64,000 bases of DNA from Sipunculus nudus (GCA_026874595.1 CM049306.1:105783142-105847141), one strand, 5' to 3'; positions 22,165-35,671 are shown, counted from the first letter of the stretch. Notes: generated by a model not told the origin, from the sequence alone. Made by a program: numbers and translations.

Positions 22165-25100
22165 TTTCATAAAAACATTATTTCCTAAGTATTTAGACTG
22201 CTTTTATTTTATTTTCTTTGGTCATTAATGATTCATGCAAACGAATGGTTATAGTGCAACGTATTCATTATCTTTAAATGGAAGTTGGTAAACTTTTGTC
22301 ATCAGTATTCTATGAAACCACGTTGCGTATGACACTTTGCTGTGTCTAATAAAAGGTTATTGTTCCCGCAGTAAATAAATTATTTTCAATGTATACATAT
22401 TTTTGAGTGATTATGCATGGTTTTCAATCTGTTTGGAGGTTACTACCGAAAACAGCCGAAAAACTGCCTTCGGCAAAGACCGGAATGCTTGCTTTGCTGG
22501 GTGATTTGGTTATTCATAACTCGTGCGTTTGACACAATCAACCTCAAATGCAGAATTAAGGACTTTTGTGCATATAATTAACCCCTGCCTGCTGCATGTC
22601 AGTGACGGAATTAAGCATGTTTGGCCTGATATCGACCAAGTCACTGACCCACTTGCAATGGTCATGAAATGTAAAAAAAGTGACTCTTGAGCCTTAATTG
22701 ACACTCATTTCTTATGTCAGCAAGCAAAAATGTTTAATCCCCCAATTCATCCAGGTCATCATTTTATTTATAATGACGCGCACTATTTCCTTGCATTTAC
22801 ATCTTCAACAATTCTGTAAACAGCTGTATCACGTAATCTACCCAAGGAAGCACGTGCATACGTATCTGTTTATATTTACAATACCACGTCACGGATATTA
22901 CAACGCAAAATAGATCCACACGTTAAAAATATATAGAAAATATGTTTCACGGACAAATACATTATGTTAGTTTTATTTCGCATGAATGTTGTCGATCCAA
23001 AACTATATTTGCTCCATTTACTTAATTTTTGTAATTTACACTTCTCAGGCGAAATAGCTCGATTTCGGCGTAAAAGCGTGCTGTGTGGTTGAATTCGAGC
23101 AGAAGGTTTATCCATGACATCCATAGATAAACCATCTGTGTGGAGAATGTGAAATAATGCCAACAAGGACATTACCCGGCCGATAATCAGGTGGAAACAG
23201 CTAAGGCTCCGCCACACAGGCGATCCGTCAAGATTTCACCAATGAAACGGTTTCCTAATACTTCTTGTGGTTTCCCCCTTAAAATACATCATTTACAATC
23301 CCTACAAAACACATTATTCCTTACTTTATTGCACCTTAAAAAATCATTTAGTCCCTACAAAACCTTAAAAAGCCCAGCGCCACAAAATTAAAATAATAAT
23401 ACTTATATATATATAGGAGGGATTATATCCCTCTGAAAATTAATGTTTTATTTTAGCTTTTACAATAAAAAAATTTTCGCCAATATTCCTCAACTTATTT
23501 AATTCATCCCCAAACCCGATAAAAATACCGGTTACCGGATTTATCAGATAGTTACTTATAATCACCAAAAGTATCGTTGTATCGTTGTCAGGGCAAAATG
23601 AAATTTAAATAGAGAATACCATCATCAAATGATAACCCTATAGCGCCAGCATTATATTAAGTTAACTTGGGCCCTTCATTGCAAAATGCATTCGAAATTC
23701 CATTGACATAATTTTATTTAAATGACGCAAATCTAGAAAATATCAGAATATGTGGTAAATAACATATATGACCGCGTGATGAGCATTTGGTAATCTTTTT
23801 TTTTTGCTTAGATGTTGTTGGTGGAAATGTTTGATGGAAAAGTGAAACTTGTTGACAGCATCAACTTCACGAGATTAAAAGGCCTCGTGATCACCGAATT
23901 ATTTATCTATATATATGTATATACAGCCTTCCTTATTTTCGCTATTTATAACGAAACGACACATTTAGAAAGGAATGTCATTGAACATCCGGATCATCTC
24001 AGTTATCAGAAGCAGGATTTAAATGAAACGTGTGCGACAGGGTCACAGAGTGAATTCACGAAGAATTCAAATTTTCGAATTACCTTTGGAATTCTTCTCT
24101 GTCTGGAGGCCATACATTCAGTATTTTAGGCACAACCTTGTTGAAATTTGCTCAGCAACCGCCCAGAAAACCTGACGAATACTCATGAAACTGTATAGGT
24201 ATATTTTGTAGGTGATAAACTTCAAATTATTTTTTTTTAATTATTAAAATAAAATTCGTAGAAGAAGGCACCATCTAAGCAAGGGAGTAACAGCATTTTA
24301 GCAGCAAGCACACATTTTACAGAAAAATATCCATTCATAGTTAAATAAAGCTGATATAACAGTCAGCAGAAGGGCAGATAACTATATATAACATATTAAT
24401 ATAGGACTCTATGCAAGGACCACACTCCATTCAGAGGTCACCCCAGCCGAATGGAAACTCAGCCTTTCGCACTGTGAGGTTAAGCTGCCCACGCATGCAT
24501 ACTCGTATACGGGCCAGGAATTGACAAGTATATATAATGTTAGGAAATCTCTTTTCACATCTTGCCACGCCGAAAGATGACACATTGTAAGTCACATTAT
24601 ATTGGATGGCTATTCAATTGATTTCCTTATTTTCAACTGCCAGTGTCAAACCTGTCTAAGGTGCAGTGCTATCATCCAAAGAGTTAGGTATACGATTTCA
24701 TTTAATGAATATCAGTCGCACCATGCACGCAGGGACTCCTTCATCTTATTTTGGAAAAGATTTTCGGATATTACAGAGATACCTGACCTATATTTTTTAA
24801 TTCTTCTTATACTGTGTCTTTACTAATTATGGCGCTGGATAAGACAAATATAACAAAATGAAAAAACGAAACACCGTGGAATTCACTTTTCTTTTTAAAC
24901 AGAAGAAATGGAATAGTATATATAATACTGGACCATATCTAAAGCATGCCGGATTTTACATATTTCAGTTTCTTACTTTTTTTTATCCAGCTCGCACTTA
25001 TTAAGAAATTGAATTTAATTTATGAAAAATGAGAACTGTTTTGTGTATCATCAGGAGTTGCCAAAGATAAGACGGCATGTAAGGAATTTTGTTTATGAAA

Positions 25101-26340
25101 TTTTTAACGAAGTTGTTGGCCTGATTTTCCTTCAATTTTGCATGCATTCATTTGCATATATGTGCATGTAAATGGACGCTCTCTATACAGCGCTTTACCC
25201 ATAGGACAACTACCTATATCGTAAGCGCTGTTTGTTATGACCTTGTTTCCTGAATCTCTGCACAAGAGGGGAGCACTGTATTTGGTCCAATCATGCAGAT
25301 GAGACCCTGTGCTGCAAGCAAAACGGTTTACCAGCCAAGCGAGAAAAACACGAAGCCAATGTTGTTCATTTCGTTTTGAGTGACAGCTCATCGCCACGGC
25401 GACCGTTTGAACAGGCCACAGGCTCAGAGAGAATTGCTGCATACGTGGTTTCTGGGCGGAGCCTGGTGCCTGTCGAGTGTTTGTTGACTTCCATTTGGTT
25501 AGCTGCTCGTCACATCAGCAGTTTTTTTTTCAGCAGGCAGGCCCATGTGCACCACCTGGTGTTAAAATGCATCATAAAAAGTCAATGCAGGCAGCGAGTA
25601 AATCAGTAGCTTCTATAGAAGCGCAAGATTTCCGCTGCCTCGGGAGCGTAATGTAAATGATGTACGTTTATAAGATATACGTATATTAGCCCAAGGTATT
25701 TCGACATTTAATGTGCTTTTTAGTAAAAATGATTTCGATTTTCCATACCGGGATAATTCACTGGGCTTGAATAAAAAAAATCTGGTTCAAGAGGTTACAG
25801 TTTCTGTACTGTTGAGAACTTGAGGACGGCCGGACAGTTATATAGGGAGAAGAGACCCATTGCCGTAACAGCTAAGCATGAGAGAAAGTCAGCTGAACTA
25901 AAATTGCTTTTGCTGCAATATATACATATATATGTATATGCTTACTTCATATGTCATTCATTATTATCTTACAAGCTGGAGTTTTCTTATGTATTTCCAA
26001 TATTTTTATATATTTTCTATGTGTCTTTTAGGGAATCTGAATGAGGGTTAAAAATTGAGAATATAAAAGATAAAAAGATTTCCGCATTTTCTCCCATGCA
26101 GTTAATTACAATAATACCATATAGCAAATACATATATAGCACATAGAAACATGTACCTGGAATTGTTTTGATCGGCTAAATTAACGAAACGTATCATTAT
26201 GTAAAATCTGAGCATTGTAACTGTAACACGGTTACTAAACGTGCCCTGAAAACTGTTGAAGGGGAGAAAGATGGACGAATAACTCTGATAACTTGCGGTC
26301 AGTGGGATTATCATTGGCAACACCTATTGATAGCTTGTCT

Positions 26341-26406
26341 AACCGCCATGAAATGGATATTGACATTATTTGTAACCGCCATAAAATTAATATTGACATT
26401 ATTCGT
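26341..26406. repeat. 33-bp tandem duplication
   Basis: Two adjacent copies begin AACCGCCAT(G/A)AAAT and end ATATTGACATTATT(T/C)GT, with a few substitutions. Local duplication without evident function. Confidence 0.7.
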
Positions 26407-27689
26407 ATATCTGTGTGGGGAAAATGAAAAATACATTTATGAAAATAAGATGTACATAAAAATAAAATTAAAACTCCCTTATTTTGCGCAAATTGGTGTT
26501 ATCCGACGTATTATGTATATAATCGACAGAGTTATGACGAATTCTTTAAATAACAATGCGACTGCAACAATACCTAATACTTGTAGCAAACATTTTATTT
26601 ATCTACCAATCCGAATACCAATCTTTCAAAACAATACAGGGTTGGAGGTCCCCTTTTTTTAAATCTGATATGACAAATTTAAGGTTTGATTTACGTGGTA
26701 ACGTTTTAAACGATTCCAATCAGCACACCTGAAATTGTAGCATACAACTACAAGAATGTTTCACAATTTTTCTTAGAGTTACTGATATTTTAACCCATCT
26801 ATGTAAACTCTACACAGACTTGAGCTAGTGCTGTGTGTATATAATATCATAATAATCATATGTATCTATGTCTTTGACGGGGTAGTATGTCACAGCTGGC
26901 GCAGGCCGTGGCTGCTGGGTGCCGTGATGTTGTGCACGTTCGTCAGCTCTGTGTTCTGTGGTGGTGACATTTAAACCCCAGGCAGCCGAAGAAAGACCAG
27001 CCTCTGCTTAAGTGGCTCAGACATAGAATAATGTAAACCTTGAGAGATATATTTTGTATGAATGGTATATATCCCTCCCGCCCCTGATGTTGGAATACTT
27101 TGTCTTGCAGTTGATATTTTCTTTTAGAGGTTAAGGAGGTTCCTGGAGTTTTCTGTGTCATTTGTGTAAATGTTGGCACACTATGTGTTGACAAAAAGTA
27201 ACAGTAATGAAAAGCAGAACCGGTGCCTTACTTGTGTTGTATGAATGATAACCTAGTTCTGTCAACACGATGGCCTCACTGTGGTATACCTCTATGCAAA
27301 TCTGTCTTTCCTCTAATAAATTCTGTTTCCTTAATTTAATCTCCATAAAGAAAAGTTTACAAACTTGCTGTCATGCAAAATACAGATTTCTGATCAGCAT
27401 ATTGCTTCTCTAATTATATTTAATTGAACATTTGACACAAGACTTGTTACGTCACGGAAGAAATTTGAGGATAATCATTACTCTATATCGAAATGCTTCG
27501 TTGTATGGTTGCTGAGGAACATCAGCGTGATGGAGGCAGTTTAAAGTTGATGCGGGGGAGGGGTAACTGTTGGTTATTGGTATTCATAAAGACAAGTCGG
27601 GGATGGAACGTGAGCAGGGGGGTGCTGTTGCACTTAAATAGCCCCGCTGCCCCGGAGAGCTCATACAAGAGCACACGACACGTTAAGTC

Positions 27690-27957
27690 ATGGAGGGTAC
27701 GCTGCGGTGTTTAACCCTAGTTCTTGTCACCCTGGTGGCCAAAGGGGTGGCCAGACGCCCCCAGGAGGGAGAAGTACGACTGGTAGGGGGTCGTTACCCC
27801 TGGGAGGGGAATGTTGAGATATACCACCGGAGGACTTGGGGTTTGATATGTGACGATGGGTGGGATATGCGTGGTGGGGACGTGGCTTGCCGTCAGCTGG
27901 GGTACAGTGGAGCCAGGAGGGTTACTAAAGTGTCCGAGTTCGGTATGCCAGTGCATG
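27690..27957 (+). CDS. secreted SRCR-domain protein, first coding exon (LOXL-like)
   Basis: The exon begins at ATG 27690 and encodes a signal peptide (LRCLTLVLVTLVAKGVA, residues about 5-21). From about residue 29 an SRCR domain opens with EVRLVGG, EGNVEIYH, TWGLICDDGWD and DVACRQLGYSGA. Two of the domain's conserved cysteines, in ICDD and ACRQLG, are visible. The frame leaves the domain at a perfect donor, CAT G|GTAAGT (27958), in phase 1. The rest of the domain must lie in later exons, none of which I could identify to the right. An SRCR domain immediately after the signal peptide, and EGNVEIYH with SEFG before the splice, fit lysyl-oxidase-like (LOXL2/3/4) proteins. Other secreted or membrane SRCR proteins are possible. 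A CTTAAATAG element about 57 bases upstream could act as a TATA box. Confidence 0.75.
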
Positions 27958-28399
27958 GTAAGTCTGGTTTAATGCATTTAATTATTAACATAACAATACA
28001 ATCGTTAATCTTCTGATTAATATATATATATATATATAATAGTTTTAACCCCATTGAGAAAAAAACTCTTTAAACATCCAGGCCGAATGTCTTCGTATCA
28101 TTGCTGCAAGGAAAGACAAACGCTTACTGAACGGTCATTGTTCTTACATAACACACAGTCAGGGTTCAGTGCTTGGTAGTTATACAAATGGCAGCACGAC
28201 TTGAACATGATATACATGATATGCTTCGGATTTATTCACATCTGTGTCACCGTAACCCATCCCGTCCGCCGCGCCCTGGTCCCTGCCGGTCTTCAATAAT
28301 CCGCAAGGGAATCTGAGGTGACAATCAGCTGCTCGTCTCCACGCACATAGACACGTGACATCCTGGCTGACATTCTCCTCCTAATAAACAAACTAAGGT

Positions 28400-28450
<51 letters not shown>

Positions 28451-29248
28451 CTTGGATTAGCAGGATAATATTTACATATACCTTAGCAGAATAAAGTAAA
28501 AATATCATTATCTATTGATGGAAGATTTGGAAGATTTGAGTCAATCTCAGAACAGGTGTTGTGTTTATTTCCGTAGTTTTGTCTTTGTCCTTTCGACTCG
28601 CAAGTCTTCCAGTTTATACATATTGTTGTCAGGGAATTTGAGAATAATGCCTTAGACCAGGGCCGAAATAATTATCAAAGATTTTTCAAAAAGGGAAAGC
28701 TCACGGAATTTCACTTTAAAGAAATGATGAGAACTATGTTTTGAAACATACAAATAAGTACAAAAATAATCATACCATCATATCAGTAACAAGCTGTTAG
28801 GACCAGTTAAAGATTTGGCCTATACTTTGCAAGATTAATGTAATTTATAATTTAACGATCTTAACTAAATTAGAACCGTCGTGACATCAACTCCAGCACA
28901 TGTACAGGCATACAATCAATATAACATTTATATGCAGTATGATTTAGGATGCATGACTAAGGGAAACAGTATTTAAAGAAGAATTTGTTAAAAGTTACAG
29001 TTTACGGTTTCGTATATATGGAGAATTCTTTGACTTTACAGTTGTTAGTTAATATATTCGCCAGCATACAGGCTTGTGCATTGTTAAACCAAGATCTTTA
29101 TTTGTTCATTTGTCTCTTGCATAAATTCATTAAAGTAGTCCGTGACGCAAAATAAACGTTAACACTATTGAACGAAGACAAGGAAATAAAATGACCGACA
29201 GAAGTTAATGACTGTCCGTTTCCTATTCGTCAACATTCCTCCAATTTT
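27958..29248 (+). other. start of SRCR gene intron 1
   Basis: Begins with the GTAAGT donor. It contains a short TA tract (28019-28039) and a 48-base AT tract (28402-28449). No second exon was recognised in this or the following sequence. Confidence 0.55.
28402..28449. repeat. (AT)n microsatellite
   Basis: About 48 bases of pure AT dinucleotide. Confidence 0.96.
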
Positions 29249-30732
29249 AGCTCAGCTGACTTTCAGTCATGCTGGGCTATAGCGATGGGTCTTTGTCCGG
29301 CGTCCTTCCGTCTGTCCGTCCGGCCGTCCGGCCGGCCGGCCGTCTGTCCGTTAGCAGGGCACAAATCGTAACCATAGGGGCTAGGGCCATGAACCCTATG
29401 CAGTCTTAGAGGTTCTAAAAAGATGTCCTTGCAAACCTGAAATTAGGTCACTGCGACCTATATTCTCGAAGTTATGGGGTGTGTTTGCACAGGGCCATAA
29501 TTGTCAGTGACACTTGTGATATATGACTCCCTTTTGTATCAGCTCATGGAGTGATAAGGATATATCATTAGTGCATAACAAAAACACTGTTGCCGGAATA
29601 CTTTTGCCAGGCATTAAGACTATGAGAGTTAAGTGTTAAGTTTAGCTACTGATTTATAAAATGATGGGAACATTTTGCAGTTTATATCATGGAATCATAG
29701 CAATAAACTTAGTTTTCTAGATATCTGAATATTATTACAAATCATCAGATATACCAGCAAGTGTTTGTTCTGATAATATGTAGGTCTGTACCTGGATTTA
29801 GGATGGCTTTATTTGATTACAAGACTCTTAGTGATGCTTTCTGCATTTCTTTTCTTTTAGGTTTTGCAGTTTACCTACCCTGCTGACCCCATTGAATAGC
29901 AAGTTGATAATTAAAACAAACTGGACTTGCACTTTTTACATTTGCATGTTCATAAATCTGATATGAGAGCTCTCCAACCTGATCATGCCTTTTGAATTGT
30001 TTTGGACATTCATAAATGTTACATTCTTTGAAGCAATTGCTACAAGTTTAGTGTTTTATTGGAGGATGTGTGACTTGTCAGAAAACCATTGTCTGCCAGG
30101 TAGCCATTTTAGAAATCCTTTTGCCAGGACAGTTTCTGTGATTTTTTTATGATGTTTGGTCCCTTTTAGAGGATGTTTGTTGTTCAATTTCCGACCTGTC
30201 AGAAATCCAATATGGCCACCAGGACGCCATCTTTAAATTCCTTTAGAACATATTATCTTAAGAACTATTAAAGTGAATGCAGTGGGATGTATATTAATGT
30301 AATCTTGCATTGGGTCAAAGATTTCTTAATAAATATGACCATTTATGAAAGCTCAGTACAGTTGGCTTGTATTGAATAAAAATTAATATGGAAGCACCCG
30401 TTTCACAATAATTCTTGCATGGATTTCCTTGATCTTTTGCTATATTTTGATCTTATATGTGGCCTGTGTGGTATTCCTTTTGAGACTGACAGGTATCTAG
30501 CAAGCTGTGGGATTAGTTCCTGATAGCTCAACAACCATACATTTTGCCTCAGACCATCATTCACTATGTTTTAACTAGACATATATGATAAGAATTTATG
30601 GCAATGTAGACAGTTTAAACAAAATTGGCATATAGGTTCTGCAACAATTTGACTAGAAGTTGTGAATTGCAGCCCATGATGTCGCAGGTCATGCTTGGCA
30701 GCTGAGCGTCATGACCCATGGGTCACTTGTTT
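29249..30732 (+). mobile_element. Family B Helentron-like element, copy 1 (full ends)
   Basis: Best-preserved copy. The 5' end is TTTTAGCTCAGCTGAC with subterminal repeat GCTCAGCTG (29250-29258), followed by a small TGACT/AGTCA hairpin and a GTCC/GGCC-rich tract (about 29290-29350). The 3' end has CAGCTGAGC (30699-30707), then the perfect 14-bp palindrome TGACCCATGGGTCA (30712-30725), then CTTGTT. The AGGTCACTGCGACCT segment is at 29445-29459. It lacks the AGGTCA-repeat core found in other copies: sequence after the 5' module joins directly to GGCCATAATTGTCAGTGACAC. No coding capacity. Confidence 0.75.
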
Positions 30733-31130
30733 TGTTTTCTCTCTGTTTTCAACTTCTTTTTGTCTTCATGGCCGTTTGTCACTTATTCGTCACTTTTCTT
30801 CTTTTCACCATGACAGTACGTATCTTATTCGTCAACTTCCTTCTTTTGACCGTTTGTCACTTTTTCGTTCACATTCTGCATTTCGTAGTGTTTTTTTCCG
30901 TTCCTTTTTTATTAGCTTTCTTCCTGTCTTCCTTATGTATTTAAACTTTCTTTATCTCTCCAGGATTGTCTGTCCACCTTTTGTTAATCTTCTAATTTTT
31001 TCGTCCCACTTAAAATCTTCTGCAGTGTTTCATAATTGTCTGTTCCCCTTTTTCAACCTTTTCGTTTCTTCTCGACTGTTTGTCTATTTTTTTCCGTGAA
31101 TGTAATATATTATTTAAAAGATTTCTCCAT
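30733..31130. repeat. pyrimidine-rich low-complexity tract
   Basis: TTC/TTT-rich sequence with repeated phrases such as CGTTTGTCACTT(A/T)TTCGT (near 30773 and 30849). The 134-codon open frame here is compositionally biased (F, S, L) and is not supported as a gene. Confidence 0.6.
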
Positions 31131-31135
31131 CCTTA

Positions 31136-31137
<2 letters not shown>

Positions 31138-31183
<46 letters not shown>
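31138..31183. repeat. (AT)n microsatellite
   Basis: About 46 bases of AT dinucleotide. Confidence 0.96.
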
Positions 31184-31185
<2 letters not shown>

Positions 31186-32749
31186 CTTCAGTATTAGCCC
31201 TCATCTAAAGCTTACCGACCTGTGTCCTTTACATTCTGGGAGATTATTTAATTAGAAGTTAAAATAGTATCTAGAAAAGACTTTTTCTCTGCAACGATTC
31301 AGATGGATTGCTTTAGTCTTGTTAATAATGATTTTTGACTCGCGTGGCAATAGTTACACTTATGGCTGTGTATTGGTGTATATACTGCATTATTATAAGA
31401 AATGTTTTGCAAAAAGTAAACTTTGCGTTTTTAACCGCAGCACAAATCACAGTCGCTTGAATCGTTATTTGTGGCCGATATTTGGTCCAAAACAAGGTCA
31501 ATTCAGATGTTAACAGAGAATCCACGAAGTCCGTTCCGATCAGTATATAATGCCGGTTTTAGCCTGTTCTAGGCCAGAATAACGCCCACTAATAACGATT
31601 CATGCGACTGTGCACCCATCTCTCTATGGGGTAGTGTGGAGGTAAACCATTCCACCAAGATAAAGACAGTTTTAAGTTATATTATAGGTCCCGAAAACAA
31701 TACCACACAGAGTACGACTGGCAGGGGCGATTTCACCCTGTACGTGATCATATATTAAACATGATCCTGGGCATTCCTCAGACACTAAAATCTCCTGAGG
31801 GCACAATCACTGCAATGTGAAAGCATGCTTTAAATAACACGACCCTGATTTACTAAATCACATGAAAATACAGGCCTGATTGGCGTAAGTTTTAATATTC
31901 AGCAGATTTATATAATTTACATCAATAAGTGCAAAACTGTATTTTAATATGTGTATTTTTATTTGTTTGTGTATTGTTGTCATTCTTAAGTAAAATATAT
32001 TATTTATTTGTATCAAAGCACGCATTCAGAGGGTAAGGTCATTAGAGACTGTATATTGTAACGGTCAAAGAAAAGGATGTTTTTGTTGTTTACATGAAAA
32101 CTTAGATGACAGAGGCCTAAGAAACACACCAGTCAATCTTATAATTACTTCCTATAATATTGAATATGTGCCAAGAGGGATTAAACATAGGAAGGAACAT
32201 TGCATCCTAGAACTAATGCTGATAAATCGAAAACTTAAACATTAAATGATAGTACATTTACTGTCTTATTTATTCGTTGTCTATAATTTAATTTAATAAT
32301 TTGAGGTGTCGTGTGTATGGGCGTGTCCGACAAAAAATGAAGTGCAGTTTTAATAGGAAATATCCCTCCGACCGCAAAGGAAACACATAGGGGGTAAATG
32401 TATTTTAAGCAATAGTATGTCAGTGCAGAGCTGAAATTCCTCACGGGCCAGCTAAAAGGTCGGCCATTTTGCATACCAAAGTGCGGTTTTTCTCACATCA
32501 ACAAACCGCAGACTGTGTGCCGTAAATGATATAAACAACAGGAGCTGTAATGACAGGGCTTCAAGGGCAAGTTATCAACAAGGACGCTCCCCTTTCCTAG
32601 ATCTTGATAAACCATTTTGCTCCATGATTCTTTAATATCCCCTTGCCAGAAACAAGTCAGGAAAATCTGAATTCTTATTGAGATTTTATGACTGTAAATA
32701 TTGAAAGCAGTTCACCTTGCAATAAGTTCAATTAATTTGTCTTATGATT
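31184..32749. other. non-coding, nothing recognised
   Basis: AT-rich sequence between two family B copies. No exon, repeat or structure that I can support. Confidence 0.5.
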
Positions 32750-34521
32750 TTCAGTGAGATGCAGGCCTGACTATAAGTCATCTGAGCTAAAGTCGGGGTC
32801 CTTTGTCCGTCCATCCGCCCGGACGTCCGTTAACAGGACGCCTTTTGAAACCGTTGGACGAATCCGAAATTCTGCATACAGTTAGACGTCTCCAAAATCT
32901 CCTACCTTACCGAAAACTGGGTCACTGCGACTTAGTTCCTTTGAGAAATTAAGCGAAAACCTCCGTTTCCTAGTAAAAACCAATGTTACTATTCAAAACC
33001 GCCAACTATGAAAACCACTGGAGTTATTGTATTCATGTTTGTATTCATGGGCTCAAACATATTACACTTTGTCAAAAATCAGGAAATATGTTTACTCACT
33101 TACAAGATAATTGCTTATGCTAGATACTTTTTCCCAAAGGATATAACTTTATTTAATCAAGATTCAATTTATATGTACCAGAAATCAGATCAGAATTGTG
33201 TACATTTTTAAGTTATTAGCAAAGCTATAAATCCTGTACCTTAAAATTGGCCCAATTTTAAGCAAGGCACATTTTTTCCATATAAGTAATGTGAATTTAA
33301 TATTCACAGCATGTAACATAAGGATTCATTCTGGTAAAATCTTAAATTTGAAAGTAAAAGCTTTAAAATATGGCAGGTTGTTGAATTTTTTAAAGGCTCT
33401 TATTGTATTCGTTTGTGTTGTCGAGCGGGTAACTTTATCACGGGAGGTCTTTCAGTGCAGCTCTCTCTGCTTACCTGATTAGTAATGCAACACTGCAGTC
33501 CTGAAACCTTGTGTCTTATTAGGGCCCCTTTTGAGTAAGCGGACGTCCTATGGTAATCACACTGTCTCTCTGTCTGTCCTTCTGTTTGTCTTTCTGTATG
33601 TCCGCTATATTTATTTTCTGAAATTATGTTCTACTGTTTGTCTTTCTGTATGTCCGTCCTCTTTGTTTCCTGATGATAATTCCAGTTAAGATTGACATAT
33701 GGATTTCAAAATTGACTAACATATGGTCCACGTTTAACGCAAGAACACTAACAATGTTAGGGTCGTGAGATCAAAGGTTACCGAACTAACTTATTCAGAA
33801 AGTTGGTGGAAGCATTTTAAGCCAAACTTTTATTCCAAAACCTTCTATCTTGCACATTTAGCTGACCTGCCAATAAGGAAAGAACCAGATTGATATTTGG
33901 GTCACAAGGTCAAAGGTCAAGATCACAGGAGCCATCTGTTAGCACATTTGTTTCCGGATCAGAACTCCAGAATGGTTCAACATATTGGTTTCAAACTGTG
34001 AGAAACCTTTATATATTAGGGTCATGAGGTCAAAGTTCAAGGTCACATGGGTCATCTGTCTACATATGTTTTTTGGATGATAACGGCAAATTGGATTGAA
34101 ATATTGGTTTCAAACTTGACCAACATATGGCCTACCACTAAAGTAAGAACCCTTTTGATTTAAGGTCATGAGGTCAAAGGTCAAGGTCACAGGGCCCACT
34201 TAGTTTAAAAGATTAATTATTTTTTTTTCATCCAAAACCTTCCATCTTCCACATTTTTCTCCGCTGCCAATTGTGAGGGAAACTTCTGGCTTATTGGGAC
34301 ACAAGTTCAAAGGTCAAGGTCACAGGGCCCATCCATTCATAAATTAGTTAACGGATGATAACTCCAGTTTGGATAGACAGATTGGCTTCAAATTTGATCA
34401 CAGGACCGAAATTTTGTAAAAAAAAGCTCCTATACACATCCTTATAGACAAATTAATCTGATTACAAAAGTATTTTCATTATCAATTCTAGCTGAGCGCC
34501 ATGACCCACAGGTCCCTTGTG
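32750..34521 (+). mobile_element. Family B Helentron-like element, copy 2
   Basis: The 5' module is recognisable (GACTATAAGTCATCTGAGCTAAAG, CTTTGTCCGTCC at about 32810), with a disturbed first 20 bases. A second GTCTGTCC-like tract (33560-33605) suggests a composite or internal duplication. The core has diverged AGGTCAAAGGTCAAGGTCA units, with one perfect copy at 34171-34189. The 3' end has AGCTGAGCGCCATGACCCACAGG and CCCTTGTG (34490-34521). The 3' palindrome has decayed. Confidence 0.65.
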
Positions 34522-34749
34522 TGTATCATACCCCGATCACATTTAAACAAATATTGTCGGCCGTATCTTCTGTATACGTTCGCTCATCAGTTTATACTTG
34601 TAATATTTCGGAAAATTTAATTGTTCCGTGAAGTAGGAACATTAGGAATGTAATTTTATCTGGTAAGAACAAACACCACCATCGATTCAAATATAAATGC
34701 ATAGAATAAAATATGCATGTACATCGTGTAGTCATGACTGCATGCAAGT

Positions 34750-34795
<46 letters not shown>

Positions 34796-35217
34796 CATTC
34801 TGTACACAGAACAGTATTTCACCCCGATTTAAATTTTGCCATTCTCGAAATAATCCAAATAGGAGATTCAACAATTTATCAAACAATTTAAAGTAAAGAT
34901 GTTATTACTATTATCATATTAGTAATGATAATATATTCACATGTAATCTTAAACTTCTGTCACGGAAAAGCGAATCATTAATTAATCATGAAACATTGAG
35001 GTAATTACATATATAAAAATGATTACTCATCCATGGACCAGATATTGTAAATGCTTTGATAATGATTATCTTTATTAAACAACATTTTTTACAAATTGTA
35101 TAAACATGGATGAGCAAAAAGGTCAGAACCCTTAATTAATTCTGTCCATTTCTCATTATTATAACTATACAATAAAAACTGGTTTATCCAAAAAATAACA
35201 CCGTTATACATTCATTA
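34522..35217. other. non-coding with (CT)n
   Basis: Contains a 40-base CT tract at 34752-34791. Otherwise nothing recognised. Confidence 0.6.
34752..34791. repeat. (CT)n microsatellite
   Basis: Pure CT dinucleotide, 20 units. Confidence 0.97.
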
Positions 35218-35262
35218 TTGTATCCCCAGACAAAGTCGGGATACTATGGTTTAAGCACGGTT

Positions 35263-35292
35263 GCGCCGCCGCCGCCGCCGCCGCCGCCGCCG
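35263..35292. repeat. (GCC)n microsatellite inside family A copy 2
   Basis: About ten GCC triplets just after the element's 5' hairpin. The same motif, in the same relative place, occurs in copies at 42587-42608 (as GGC on the plus strand) and 58444-58461. Confidence 0.95.
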
Positions 35293-35669
35293 AGATTTCG
35301 TTTGGACGCGATAACTCAAAAAATATTTTACGGATCTTTCCCAAACTTGACATGTGTATAGATATGGGTGAGAGGACGAAGCCTATTTAAAATGGGGTCA
35401 TGTCCTTTACTAGAAGTCGACCTTGGCCTTGAATAGGTCCATTTTGGGGGAAAATCACACAAATTCTTAAATATCTAAAAAAATCTTTCCTTTATTGATC
35501 CAAAAATCAACTTGACCGAAGATCTAGGACAGAGTTGTCAGATACCGGAAACTGGTGGCGCCACCTGTTATCCTTTTCTTTGTTTTTGTGCCGTTTAATT
35601 CCCCCATCGTTAGCACATTGGACAGATTTCTTTTATATTATGCATATATATATAGACATGGTTTATGGG

Positions 35670-35671
<2 letters not shown>

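Larger units (their letters stand above)
20351..27489. other. non-coding, no gene supported
   Basis: About 7 kb between the diverged repeat and the SRCR exon. It contains the (CT)n tract (20938-20995), a 10-bp-stem hairpin at 22135-22164 and a 33-bp tandem duplication at 26341-26406. Open frames up to 113 codons (e.g. 22876-23217 minus, 25104-25442 minus, 26327-26662 plus) show no domain, signal peptide or splice logic that I can support. Confidence 0.5.

Noticed and set aside
22876-23217. 113-codon minus-strand frame
   Set aside because: No recognisable motif, no splice or promoter context, and composition like the surroundings.
30695-31099. 134-codon open frame rich in F, S and L
   Set aside because: Pyrimidine-rich low complexity overlapping the 3' end of a family B element. 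No domain, and it begins inside the element.
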